From positions 821,500 to 885,499 of the forward strand of contig LR594585.1 in assembly GCA_901538445.1 (NCBI GenBank): a stretch of 64,000 bases of DNA, in the 5' to 3' direction. A model generated the notes under the pieces. It was not told where the DNA came from and ran no database searches. It saw only the letters and a program-made list of their open reading frames with translations. This DNA is from Gemmataceae bacterium (GTDB lineage Bacteria; Planctomycetota; Planctomycetia; Gemmatales; Gemmataceae). The number at the start of each line of letters is the position of its first letter. The first letter of the stretch is position 1. Both the position numbers and the translations under genes were made by a program. Of the stretch, positions 1 through 7,944 are shown in pieces.

Positions 1-120
1 TCCGTGACGGCGGTGTGGCAACCTCCATTCACGGCGAAACCCATGCGGCCCGCTACTCCTCAACGCCGAACTTGAAACTACTGGAATCGCCGTGATCCGT
101 ATCCATCGGGTCGAGGTTCG

Positions 121-260
121 GTGCCCTCTCCCCTTGCGGGAGAGGGTGGCCGCGCCTCGCGGCCGGGTGAGGGGTCGCCGCCGGAGCACTCCGGGGCAGC
201 AGCCCCCTCACCAGCCGCTCGCGGACTCGCGGCACCCTCTCCCGCAAGGGGAGAGGGGCA
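121..260. repeat. Dispersed palindrome, CTCTCCC/GGGAGAG family
   Basis: Two inverted arms of about 50 nt, each itself partly palindromic (CCCTCTCCCC-TTGCGGGAGAGGG followed by a GGCCGCG hairpin and GGGTGAGGGG). Closely related copies lie at 41155-41286 and 53142-53273. A variant with CTCTCCCC/GGGGAGAGGTCGCC occurs at 11872-12040 and 62258-62442. Copies sit only between genes, as expected of a REP/MITE-like family. Confidence 0.85.
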
Positions 261-375
261 CAACACCCCACGGCCACGCATCAACCCGCCTCGGTATGAC
301 CCGAACCGGGTGCTGACGCCACACCCGGTGCGTTCGGGGCGCGACCAGAACCTCCGCGCCGGGGTGGGTGTCCGT

Positions 376-518
376 ACCCCGCAGGGGTTTTAGGGCAGAG
401 CCCAGGGTCGCGCTTCGCGCACCCTGGGAACCTGTGCGTGTCCGTTGCACGTCGGGCGTCCCAGGGTGCGCCGCAGAGCCGGCGACCCCGGGCTCCGCCC
501 TGCAACCCCTGCGGGGTT
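376..518. repeat. Long imperfect inverted repeat
   Basis: The outer 15-nt arms (ACCCCGCAGGGGTTT at 376-390, AACCCCTGCGGGGTT at 504-518) pair almost perfectly, and inner segments built on CCCAGGGT and GGGCTCCGCCCT also pair. It lies directly upstream of the gene starting at 536 and may be transcribed with it. It is a single copy in this window. Confidence 0.7.
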
Positions 519-535
519 CAAACCAACACGACGCC

Positions 536-1474
536 ATGCCCGACCGCGACGACAACCTGCCGCCGAACTTCCTCATCCCGGTCGGGACGCAGGTGGTGCT
601 GCGGTACGCGCGGCGAGTGCCCGGCACCGCTGCCGAGAAGCCGGTTGGCACCGTCGGCGAAATCGTAGACGCGCCCGAATCGAACGACCGCGCGTACCTC
701 GTGCGGTTCCTCGACGGGAGCGAACTGCGGCTCAAGTTCGGCGAACTCCTCGTGCGGCGGGTGGACCACTCCGTCGAGGGGACCGCCACCGCCGGGCCGG
801 ACGTGTCGGCGTTCGTCGTGTACCGGGTGACGGTCGGGTCGCGGGCGTTCGGCCTCTCGACCGAATCGTCCGACGAGGACCGCCGTGGCGTGTACCTCCC
901 GCCGGCCGACTGGCACTGGTCGCTGACCAAGCCGCCCGAGCAGGTCGAGAGCTTCGCGCCGGGGGTCGAAGAGGTCGATTGGGAGATCGAGAAGTTCGTG
1001 CGGCTGGCGCTGCACGCGAACCCGAACATCCTCGAAACGCTGTGGTCGCCGGCGGTGCTGTTCTGCGACGAGACCGGCGACGAACTGCGGTCGATCCGCA
1101 CGTGCTTCCTGTCGCGGCACCTGTACCGCACCTACTCGGGGTACGTCCTGTCGCAGTTCCGGCTGATGCGGCGCGGGTACGACGCGACCGGGCGCTTCAA
1201 GGCGAAGCACGCGATGCACCTGATCCGCCTCTTGCACAGCGGCATCCACGCGATGGCCGGCGGCGAGGTCCGCGTCGACGTGCAGGAGCACCGCGACGAG
1301 TTGCTCGCGATCCGGCACGGGAAGGTGTCGTTCGAGGAGGTGTCGAAGCGGGCGCTCGACCTCGACCGGCAGTTCCAGGAGGCGTTCACCCGCACGGCGC
1401 TGCCCGAGAAACCGGACACCGAGCGGGCCAACCGGTTCCTGATCGCCGCCCGCCGGCGCGCGGCCCGGCGCTGA
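536..1474 (+). CDS. RlaP-type nucleotidyltransferase with N-terminal extension
   Basis: A protein of 312 residues. Residues 101-118 carry GSRAFGLSTE followed by SDEDRRG, the G-S-x-x-G-L and D-x-D metal-binding pattern of the DNA polymerase beta-like nucleotidyltransferases of the RlaP family (PF10127), which are linked to RNA repair in other bacteria. The C-terminal half (about 150-310) is helical, including an RTYSGYV..QFRLM segment and a K-H-A-M-H-L-I-R-L-L helix typical of that family. The first ~85 residues look like a separate small beta-rich domain (VGTVGEIVD, YLVRFLDGSELRLKFGELL) that I do not recognise. The ATG at 536 was chosen over an upstream in-frame start at 368 because the extra residues are translated palindrome. 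No ligase or kinase repair partner lies nearby, so the substrate is unknown. Confidence 0.75.
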   Translation: MPDRDDNLPPNFLIPVGTQVVLRYARRVPGTAAEKPVGTVGEIVDAPESNDRAYLVRFLDGSELRLKFGELLVRRVDHSVEGTATAGPDVSAFVVYRVTVGSRAFGLSTESSDEDRRGVYLPPADWHWSLTKPPEQVESFAPGVEEVDWEIEKFVRLALHANPNILETLWSPAVLFCDETGDELRSIRTCFLSRHLYRTYSGYVLSQFRLMRRGYDATGRFKAKHAMHLIRLLHSGIHAMAGGEVRVDVQEHRDELLAIRHGKVSFEEVSKRALDLDRQFQEAFTRTALPEKPDTERANRFLIAARRRAARR

Positions 1475-1525
1475 TTTCGGCCCGCGATTCGCTCTCCCCC
1501 CGGTGGCCCACCAGGGGGGATCAAC

Positions 1526-2302
1526 ATGCCGCCGGCGACCGCCTCGGTCCGCATCGACAAGCTCGGCCTGTCGCACTACTTACGCAACTACGACGAGTTC
1601 CTCGGCCCGGTCCGCGACCACCCGCTCAAGCTCCTTGAGCTGGGAATCGCGAACGGCGATTCCCTCCGGTACTGGCGGCAGATGCTCCCGAACGCCACGA
1701 TCGCGGGGCTCGACATCCGTGCGGTGAACCTGGACGAGGTGGGCGTCCACTGCTTCCAGGGCGAGCAGCAGGACCCCGTCGTGCTCGACCGGATCGCGGC
1801 GGAAGTGGCCCCGGACGGGTTCGACGTGGTCATCGACGACGCCTCGCACGTCGGGCAGTTCACCCGGCTGAGTTTCTGGCACCTGTACGAGCGGCACCTC
1901 AAGCCCGGCGGGCTGTACTTCATCGAGGACTGGGGCACGGGGTACTGGCCCGAGTACCCGGACGGGCGGCACTACACGCCGCCCGAGCCGGCGTTCTCGC
2001 GGCGCGAGCGGGTGCTGAACGCGCTGGCGCGGCGGCCGTGGGTCCGGGGTTCGCGGCCGCTCCGCAAGGTGGTGGGCTACCTGCGGTGGCACTGGGTCCA
2101 GGCGCGGTTCCCGAGCCACGACAACGGCATGGTCGGGTTCGTGAAGGAGCTGGTGGACGAGTGCGGGGCCGCGGACCGGACGCACCCGCAGTTCGGCCGC
2201 GGCGCGCCGCGGGCCTCGCGGCTCGAATGGGTCCGCCTGTCGCACGGGCACGTGATCGTCAAGAAGCCCGACCCGTACCCCCCGGTTCTCCCGGCCGAGT
2301 GA
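1526..2302 (+). CDS. Class I SAM-dependent methyltransferase, MycE/macrocin-like
   Basis: A protein of 258 residues with a Rossmann-type methyltransferase fold. Motif I is LELGIANGDS (37-46), the acidic residue after strand 2 is in GLDIRA (61-66), and IDDASH (103-108) is followed by LKPGGLYFIEDWGTGYWPE. The IDD-SH and FIED-TGYW signatures match the MycE/macrocin O-methyltransferase family, which methylates hydroxyls of sugars on macrolides and related compounds. There is no polyketide or sugar gene nearby, so the acceptor is unknown; a cell-surface glycan is possible. The start at 1526 has a purine-rich GGGGGGA six to twelve bases upstream. Confidence 0.75.
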   Translation: MPPATASVRIDKLGLSHYLRNYDEFLGPVRDHPLKLLELGIANGDSLRYWRQMLPNATIAGLDIRAVNLDEVGVHCFQGEQQDPVVLDRIAAEVAPDGFDVVIDDASHVGQFTRLSFWHLYERHLKPGGLYFIEDWGTGYWPEYPDGRHYTPPEPAFSRRERVLNALARRPWVRGSRPLRKVVGYLRWHWVQARFPSHDNGMVGFVKELVDECGAADRTHPQFGRGAPRASRLEWVRLSHGHVIVKKPDPYPPVLPAE

Positions 2303-2341
2303 GCGACGCCAGCGCTCCCCGTGTGGATCGAGGCGGGCGGG

Positions 2342-2400
2342 CGGCGCGGCGTCAGCCCGCCGGTGGCGCTGAGGCACACCGGCGGGCTGACGCCGCGCCG
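2342..2400. repeat. Perfect 24-nt palindrome, GGCGTCAGCC family
   Basis: Arms at 2342-2365 and 2377-2400 are perfect inverted copies separated by 11 nt. The hairpin follows the methyltransferase stop by 40 bases and could terminate it, but no T-run follows. The core GGCGTCAGCC is shared with the palindrome at 5550-5621, so this is a dispersed family rather than a simple terminator. Confidence 0.85.
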
Positions 2401-2485
2401 CAACTCAACACCACTACTGCCGTTCCCACCGTTCACCGCGCGCGTTAAACTGGTGTATGTTGGTTGGAAGGAAACACCGCGTGCT

Positions 2486-2640
2486 TCTGAAGACTTCTGT
2501 CGATGGTTCTGGAGAGTTGGGCTTGGTTCTGGAGACTTTTCGTTGATTCTGAGGAGTTCGGGCTGTTTCTGGAGAGTTTGCGTTGATTCTGGAGACCCCT
2601 CCCCCCGTTTCCGCCAGAACCATTTTCCGCCCCCCACTCC
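2486..2640 (-). repeat. Leader plus TCCAGA array, copy A
   Basis: Read on the minus strand, a leader beginning ATGGTTCTGGCGGAAACG at about 2622 is followed by AGGGGTCTCCAGAA and then repeats of CTCCAGAA at close to 20-bp spacing. On the plus strand, TTCTGGAGA-like units begin at 2508, 2527, 2547, 2567 and 2587, with a weaker one at 2486. The 8-nt stretches between units differ. Matching elements are at 10445-10561 and 32604-32724. No gene is supported in the remaining sequence between 2303 and 2880, except that the last 15 bases hold the AAGGAG site of the next gene. Confidence 0.8.
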
Positions 2641-2880
2641 AAATTCGTGTGGGTCCGAGCCCGACCGCCGGCCACAGGTGCCGATCACCACGCCCCCGCT
2701 TCGCATTTCCCGTCGCCGCGCCACTCGCGCTTTCGCGTGATTTCCTTGACCGGCCCGCGGCGCGGGCTTACCATTCACTTCTACCCGCCTGACCGCACTC
2801 CGGTGCGTCGCGACCGCTCGGGCCGTCCCCCGGGACCGCCCCACGCTCTCCTGGCTGCCCTCCTCCCAAGGAGACCTCAC

Positions 2881-5541
2881 ATGCGCCGGCTCGTCTACGG
2901 CCTCTTCGGTCTCGTGGTCTGCGGCACCGCCGCGGCCCAGCAGACCCCGCCCCCGGGGCTGCCGACCGCTCGCATCGGCACCGTGTTCCCCGCCGGCGCG
3001 AAGGCCGGGCCGCCGCACCAGGTGACCGCACTCGGCGTCACCGTCGCGGCCGACGAACTCACCGTCACCGGCACCGACCTCGACGACCCCGAGGGGCTCT
3101 ACTTCTCCCACCCCGGCATCAAGGGCGTGTTCGTGCCCCCGCCCGAGCCCCCGACCGACCCGAAGAAGAAGGACCCGCCCCCGGCGAAGAAGGCGAACGC
3201 GAACTCCCACAAGTTCCGGGTGGCGGTCGCGGCCGACGTGCCCCCGGGCACCTACGACGTGCGGTTCGTCGGCAAGTACGGCGTGAGCAACCCGCGGGCG
3301 TTCGTCGTCGGCGCGGCCCCGGAACTGTACGAGCGGGAACCCAACAACGACGTCGGCGAGGCGCAGCGGGTCGCGCTGGGCACCACCGTCAACGGCGTCC
3401 TGACCGCGAACACCGACGTCGATTACTCCGTGTTCACCGCCAAGAAGGGGCAGCGGGTCGTGATCGCGTGCCGGGCGTCGACCATCGACACCCGGGCCAC
3501 GCCGATGATCGAGGTGTACTCCGCGGCCGGGAACAAGCTGGCCTCGAACCGCAACTACAAGGACGGCGACGCGGTCGCCGACCTGATCGCCCCCGAGGAC
3601 GGCGACTACCTCGTGCGCCTCGCGCAGTTCGCGTACCAGGGCGGCGGGACCGACTTCGTGTACCGCCTGACGGTCGGCACCGGCCCGTGGATCGACGCCG
3701 TGTTCCCGCCGGTGGTCGAACCGGGCAAGCCGGCGCAGGTCACGCTCTACGGCCGCAACCTCCCCGGCAGCCAGCCGGCCGACGGGTTCGCGGTGGACGG
3801 CCGGCCGCTCGAAAAGCTCACCGTCACCGTCACCCCGCCGACCGACCCGGTCGCCACCACGCGCCTCACGGTCCGCGACCGGATCGACCCGGCGACGGCA
3901 CTGCAAGACGGGTTCGAGTACGTGTTCAAGGGGCCGACCGGCGCGTCGAACCCGGTGCCGGTCTACTTCGCCCGCGAGAAGGTGGTCGCCAAGAAGAACC
4001 CCGGCGGCTCGACCCCGTCGACCGCCGAGCCGATCCCGGTGCCGTGCGAGGTGGCCGGGTTCATCGCGCGCCGCGGCGACTCGGACTGGTACAGCTTCGA
4101 CGCGAAGAAGGGCGAGACGCTGCTCATCGATCTGGCCGCCGTTCGCATCGGCGTCGAGGCCGACTTCTACCTGTCGGTCCGCGACGGCAAGGACCCGAAG
4201 CGCGACCTCTCGGGCGAGCAGGACGACGACCCGGACAGCCTGCACCCGTTCGGGTTCTACACGCGGTCCACGGACCCGGCCCCGTACAAGTTCACCGCCC
4301 CCGAGGACGGCAAGTACCTGATCCTCGTCGGGTGCCGCGAGGCGAGCGTGCTGACCGGCCCGCGGGCGATGTACCGCCTGCGGGTCGCCCCGCCGAAGCC
4401 CGACTACCGTGCGGTCGCGATGCCGTACAGCCGGTTCTTCCAGAGCGGCCCGACGGTGTGGCAGGGCGGCACCCAGGCGCTCGACGTGTTCCTGCACCGG
4501 GCCGACGGGTACTCCGGTGCGGTGACCGTGACCGCGGAGGGGCTCCCGGCCGGCGTGACCGCGAAGCCGGTGACCATCGGCCCCGGCGCGCGGTGGGGCG
4601 TGCTCGTCCTCCACGCCGCGGCGAACGCGGCTCCGGGCGTCGGGCCGATCGCGCTGAAGGCGACCGGCCCCGGGGCCGACGGCAAGCCGGTCACCCGCGA
4701 GGTCCGGCCCGCGACCGTGACGTGGGGCACCGCGCAGCAGAACGCGAACACGCCGGTGATCGCGCGGCTCGACCAGTCAATGTTGCTGGCGGTCCGGCCC
4801 GAGAAGGCGCAGTTCGCGGTCGCGGTCGATCCGGCCGGCGCGACGATCAAGCTCAACGGGAAGGACGAGAAGCTCGCCGCCCCGCTGATCGTGAAGCAGG
4901 GCGACAAGTTCACGGTGTTGGTGAAGGTGAACTGGGCCGCGCCCGAGAAGCAGAACGTCACGCTCACCGCCGAGCCGCTCGCGCCGAACCCGCAGAACGC
5001 GCCCCTCACCGTGCAGGCCGGGGCGCAGCCGACGAAGGAGAAGCCCGAGGGCACGCTGAACTTCGACGTGAAGTCGAACGCCGCCCCCGGCGTGTACGCG
5101 GTCACCGTGAAGGGCGTCGCACAGGTGCCGTTCGTCCGCGACCCGATGGCCAAGCAGAAGGCGAACGTGCCCGAGGAGGAGTTCGCCGAGCCGCTACTGG
5201 TCACCGTGATCCCGACCTCTGTGGCCAAGGTCACCGTCGCGAGCCTGCCGGCCGCGCTGAAGCTCGGAGCGACCGGCGAGCTGACGGTGAAGGTGGAGCG
5301 GCAGTTCGACTACGCCGGCCCGTACACGGTGAAGTTCGCCGCCCCGATGGGCACCACCGGCGTGACCGCCGACGAGGTGACGATCCCGGCCGGGCAGAAC
5401 GAGGTCAAGCTGGTGGTGAAGGCCGCGGCCGACGCCAAGCCCGGCAGCGTGAGCAACGCCACCGTGACCGTTGCAGCGCAGTACGACAACAAGTACCCGA
5501 TCAGCCACGAGGCCAAGGTCTCGTTCACCGTGGCGAAGTGA
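2881..5541 (+). CDS. Large secreted protein with two PPC-like domains
   Basis: An 886-residue exported protein. It opens with a signal peptide (MRRLVYGLFGLVVCGTAAAQ) and AAGGAG lies seven bases before the ATG; the longer open frame starting at 2647 would bury this signal, so 2881 was chosen. Two pre-peptidase C-terminal (PPC)-like beta domains are visible: one after EREPNNDVGEAQ (roughly 155-265), and one after STAEPIPVP with GDSDWYSFDAKKGE (roughly 375-500). A proline and lysine-rich linker (PTDPKKKDPPPAKKANA) precedes the first. The C-terminal third consists of repeated beta-sandwich segments (AVTVTAEGLPAGVTAK, TVKVERQFDYAGPYTV). No protease domain is seen, so a structural, adhesive or binding role at the cell surface is more likely than catalysis. 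The cytochrome/WD40 gene follows on the same strand. Confidence 0.75.
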   Translation: MRRLVYGLFGLVVCGTAAAQQTPPPGLPTARIGTVFPAGAKAGPPHQVTALGVTVAADELTVTGTDLDDPEGLYFSHPGIKGVFVPPPEPPTDPKKKDPPPAKKANANSHKFRVAVAADVPPGTYDVRFVGKYGVSNPRAFVVGAAPELYEREPNNDVGEAQRVALGTTVNGVLTANTDVDYSVFTAKKGQRVVIACRASTIDTRATPMIEVYSAAGNKLASNRNYKDGDAVADLIAPEDGDYLVRLAQFAYQGGGTDFVYRLTVGTGPWIDAVFPPVVEPGKPAQVTLYGRNLPGSQPADGFAVDGRPLEKLTVTVTPPTDPVATTRLTVRDRIDPATALQDGFEYVFKGPTGASNPVPVYFAREKVVAKKNPGGSTPSTAEPIPVPCEVAGFIARRGDSDWYSFDAKKGETLLIDLAAVRIGVEADFYLSVRDGKDPKRDLSGEQDDDPDSLHPFGFYTRSTDPAPYKFTAPEDGKYLILVGCREASVLTGPRAMYRLRVAPPKPDYRAVAMPYSRFFQSGPTVWQGGTQALDVFLHRADGYSGAVTVTAEGLPAGVTAKPVTIGPGARWGVLVLHAAANAAPGVGPIALKATGPGADGKPVTREVRPATVTWGTAQQNANTPVIARLDQSMLLAVRPEKAQFAVAVDPAGATIKLNGKDEKLAAPLIVKQGDKFTVLVKVNWAAPEKQNVTLTAEPLAPNPQNAPLTVQAGAQPTKEKPEGTLNFDVKSNAAPGVYAVTVKGVAQVPFVRDPMAKQKANVPEEEFAEPLLVTVIPTSVAKVTVASLPAALKLGATGELTVKVERQFDYAGPYTVKFAAPMGTTGVTADEVTIPAGQNEVKLVVKAAADAKPGSVSNATVTVAAQYDNKYPISHEAKVSFTVAK

Positions 5542-5549
5542 CCCGCGTT

Positions 5550-5621
5550 GGCGAGCGACCGGCGTCAGCCGGCTGTTCTCGCCGCCACAACCTAACAGCC
5601 GGCTGACGCCGGCCGCTCGCC
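5550..5621. repeat. 28-nt inverted repeat, GGCGTCAGCC family
   Basis: Arms at 5550-5577 and 5594-5621 match at 27 of 28 positions as inverted copies with a 16-nt loop. It lies between two same-strand secreted-protein genes, ending 20 bases before the next ATG, so it would form a hairpin in any read-through mRNA. Confidence 0.9.
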
Positions 5622-5641
5622 AGCCAGTACGGAGCCTCCCC

Positions 5642-7147
5642 ATGCGCCGGTTCATCGCAGTCACAGCCCTCTTGCTCGTCGCACACGTTGCGACCCCGCA
5701 GGAACCCAAGAAGGACGAGTTCGGGCCGATCACGCCCGCGGAACTGAAGCTCGGCGCGCCCGTCGAGTACGGGGCCGACATCGAGCCGATCTTCAAGAAC
5801 AAGTGCTACGTGTGCCACTCTGGGAACGTGATCGACTCGAACGGCAAGTACGACATGAGCACCTATGAGAAGGTGCTGAAGGGCGGATCGAAGCGCGGCG
5901 CGAAGGTGGTTGTCCCCGGCAAGTCGGGCGACAGCTTCCTGTACCAGTCGTGCGCGCGAAACGTGAAGCCGATCATGCCGCCCAAGACCGAGGAACCGCT
6001 CACGCCGAAGGAACTCGCGCTCCTCAAGCTGTGGATCGACCAGGGCGCGAAGGCCCCGACCACGGTGCGGGTGAAGGAGAAGATCGTCGTGAACCTGCCG
6101 CCGGCGCTCGTCAAGCCGGTGCGGGCGGTGGCGGTGGCCCCGGACGGCAAGACGGTCGCCGCCAGCCGCGGGAACCAGGTCCACGTGTTCGAGGCCAAGG
6201 TGGTTCCGGCCGAGAAGAAGGGCGGCAAGGACACCACCGAGTGGGCGTTCGCGAAGACACTCGTCGATCCGAGTCTCAAGACCCCGGACGGCAAGGACCC
6301 GAAGGCGGCGCACATCTCGCTCGTCGAGTCGATGGCGTTCAGCCCCGACGGCAAGACGCTCGCCACCGGGAGCTTCCGCGAGCTGACCCTGTGGGACTTC
6401 GAGAAGGGCAGCCCGAAGGCCCGCGTCGGCGACTTCGCCGACCGCGTCACGGCGATCGCGTACTCGGCCGACGGCAAGTTCTTCGCGACCGGCGGCGGCG
6501 CGCCGACCGAGGACGGCGAGATCAAGGTGTTCGCCGCCGACGGCAAGCCGGTGACGGACATCAAGGGCGGGCACAGCGACACCGTGTTCGGCGTCGCGTT
6601 CAGCCCGGACGGCAAGCTGCTGGCGACGTGCGGGGCCGACAAGTTCGTGAAGGTGTTCGAGTTGCCCACCGAGGCCGGGAAGCCGGCGAAGTTCGTGAAG
6701 TCGTTCGAGGGCCACACGCACCACGTCATGGGCGTCGGTTGGACCCCGGACGGGAAGAAGCTCGCCTCGTGCGGGGCCGACAACTTCGTGAAGGTGTGGG
6801 ACTACGAGAAGGGCGAGAAGGTCCGCGACCTGACCGGGCACTCGAAGCAGGTGACGAACCTGTTCTTCGTGGGCAAGACCCCGCAGTTCCTCACCGGCAG
6901 CGGCGACACGAGCGTGCGGATGTGGAACGCCGAGAACGGCGGCACGGTCCGCAACTTTCCCGGGGCCGGCGACTTCATCTACGCGGTGAGCGCGAGCACC
7001 GACGGCACCGTGGTCGCGACCGGCTGCGAGGACGGCGTCGTCCGGGTGTACAACGGCACGAGCGGTGCGCTGGTGAAGGCCGCGCTGCCGCCCGACGCCG
7101 AGCCGAAGAAGGAAGAGCCCAAGAAGGAAGAGCCGAGGAAGAAGTGA
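5642..7147 (+). CDS. Planctomycete cytochrome domain plus WD40 propeller, secreted
   Basis: A 501-residue exported protein. It has a signal peptide (MRRFIAVTALLLVAHVATPQ) and then a short planctomycete cytochrome C (PSCyt1-like) domain with one haem-binding CYVCH motif near residue 59 and the family's PIMPPK.EEPLTPKELALLKLWIDQG segment. From about residue 155 to 480 it carries repeated WD40-type blades (AVAPDGKTVAASRGNQVHVFE, AFSPDGKLLATCGADKFVKVFE, WTPDGKKLASCGADNFVKVWD). The tail is lysine and glutamate-rich (EEPKKEEP repeated). Proteins of this architecture are common in planctomycetes; their role is unproven, and periplasmic electron transfer or scaffolding is inferred. Confidence 0.85.
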   Translation: MRRFIAVTALLLVAHVATPQEPKKDEFGPITPAELKLGAPVEYGADIEPIFKNKCYVCHSGNVIDSNGKYDMSTYEKVLKGGSKRGAKVVVPGKSGDSFLYQSCARNVKPIMPPKTEEPLTPKELALLKLWIDQGAKAPTTVRVKEKIVVNLPPALVKPVRAVAVAPDGKTVAASRGNQVHVFEAKVVPAEKKGGKDTTEWAFAKTLVDPSLKTPDGKDPKAAHISLVESMAFSPDGKTLATGSFRELTLWDFEKGSPKARVGDFADRVTAIAYSADGKFFATGGGAPTEDGEIKVFAADGKPVTDIKGGHSDTVFGVAFSPDGKLLATCGADKFVKVFELPTEAGKPAKFVKSFEGHTHHVMGVGWTPDGKKLASCGADNFVKVWDYEKGEKVRDLTGHSKQVTNLFFVGKTPQFLTGSGDTSVRMWNAENGGTVRNFPGAGDFIYAVSASTDGTVVATGCEDGVVRVYNGTSGALVKAALPPDAEPKKEEPKKEEPRKK

Positions 7148-7171
7148 CCCGTCCCGGGGCACCTCGTGTCT

Positions 7172-7243
7172 CTCGAGCCGTGGGGCTTGCCCCCGTGGTG
7201 TTCCGCGCTTCCGGGCACCACGGGGCACACCCGTGGCTCGAAA
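7172..7243. terminator. Hairpin between convergent genes
   Basis: Inverted arms CTCGAGCCGTGGGG...CCCCCGTGGTG and CACCACGGGG...CCCGTGGCTCGA meet between two convergent genes whose stops are at 7147 and 7247. The position suits a bidirectional terminator, although there is no T-tract. Confidence 0.6.
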
Positions 7244-7246
7244 GCG

Positions 7247-7933
7247 TTACTCCTTGCCCAGCACCAGATCGACGACCCAGCACCCGCGGACGTGCGGTCC
7301 CGGCCCACGGCAGTGGTCGAGCACCGCGGCGCTATCGCACCCGGCGTCTTGGAGCGCGTCGGCCAAGATCGGCATCGCGCTGAAGTCGCGCGACTCGTAG
7401 ATGTGCCTTGCGAGTGACACCGCGGTGTCCGTCCGCCATGCGGCGTAGAACGCGACCGGCCGGAACGGGTTGCCCAGGATCTCGCGGAGGAGCGCGGTAC
7501 CGGTGATCGCCGGCACCAGCCGGAGTGCGTCAAGAAGGGTCTCGGGGCCGTAACCGATCGCGGCCACTGACCGGGCGACGTCTGCAACCCTTCGTATCCG
7601 GTCTGCACGCCAGTACCGCTCGCGGAGTGCCGCGAGTTCGGTGGCCGCGACCTCTCCGGGAGTGCCAGCCATCGCGGCGGTGAGGGCGTCGTTGGCCCGC
7701 CAATACTCGCTCAGGCCGCTGTCCACCCGATCTTCCGCCGCGGCGCGTGCCGGCTCGCCGCCTGTACTGTCGAGCCAACATTCGGCCGCCACTATCGCAT
7801 TCCGCGACGGCTCATTCAAGTCGTCCCAGCACGCCCGGCAGCATGCCGCGAGGATCAGACGCCGCTGGCGGTCGGTCACGGTCGGCCGCATCCTCAACAT
7901 GATCTCCGGGTCGGCGCTCGCCGCCCAGCGCAT
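7247..7933 (-). CDS. Gemmata-type paralogous family protein, copy 1
   Basis: A 228-residue protein of unknown function. Its N-terminus has RRLILAACCRACWDDL, matching the family pattern KLRLFACAC.R.W.L. Its C-terminal block runs ILGNPFRPVAF, then AWRTDTAVSLAR, ILADALQDAGCDS, HCRGPGPHVRG and CWVVDLVLGKE. The gene at 21742-22515 shares this whole plan and most of the C-terminal block. The central part is alanine-rich and variable. The ATG at 7933 aligns with the start of the paralogue and lies 11 bases after the stop of the upstream peptidase gene, suggesting a shared transcript. The family is widespread in Gemmata-like genomes and has no known activity; conserved Cys and His residues could bind metal. 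Confidence 0.8.
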   Translation of the reverse strand: MRWAASADPEIMLRMRPTVTDRQRRLILAACCRACWDDLNEPSRNAIVAAECWLDSTGGEPARAAAEDRVDSGLSEYWRANDALTAAMAGTPGEVAATELAALRERYWRADRIRRVADVARSVAAIGYGPETLLDALRLVPAITGTALLREILGNPFRPVAFYAAWRTDTAVSLARHIYESRDFSAMPILADALQDAGCDSAAVLDHCRGPGPHVRGCWVVDLVLGKE

Positions 7934-7944
7934 CGCTCGAGCAC

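Larger units (their letters stand above)
1..535. other. Intergenic region with two palindromic repeats
   Basis: No gene is supported here. Short open frames exist on both strands, but they run through palindromes and have no ribosome-binding site or recognisable product. The stretch holds two inverted-repeat elements, listed separately, and ends at the ATG of the nucleotidyltransferase gene. A gene lying mostly to the left of the window could end in the first 100 bases, but nothing recognisable is seen. Confidence 0.6.

Noticed and set aside
208-1131. A 307-codon minus-strand frame opposite the nucleotidyltransferase
   Set aside because: Serine/arginine-rich shadow sequence that runs into the palindromes; the plus strand carries clear family motifs.
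2486-2640. The TCCAGA arrays as CRISPR arrays
   Set aside because: The repeat core is only about 8-12 nt and the intervals 8-13 nt, far below CRISPR unit sizes; intervals are not unique-looking spacers and there are no cas genes.
2077-4614. A long minus-strand open frame opposite the PPC-domain protein
   Set aside because: It has no signal, no domain and shadow-type composition. The opposite strand has a signal peptide and clear PPC domains.
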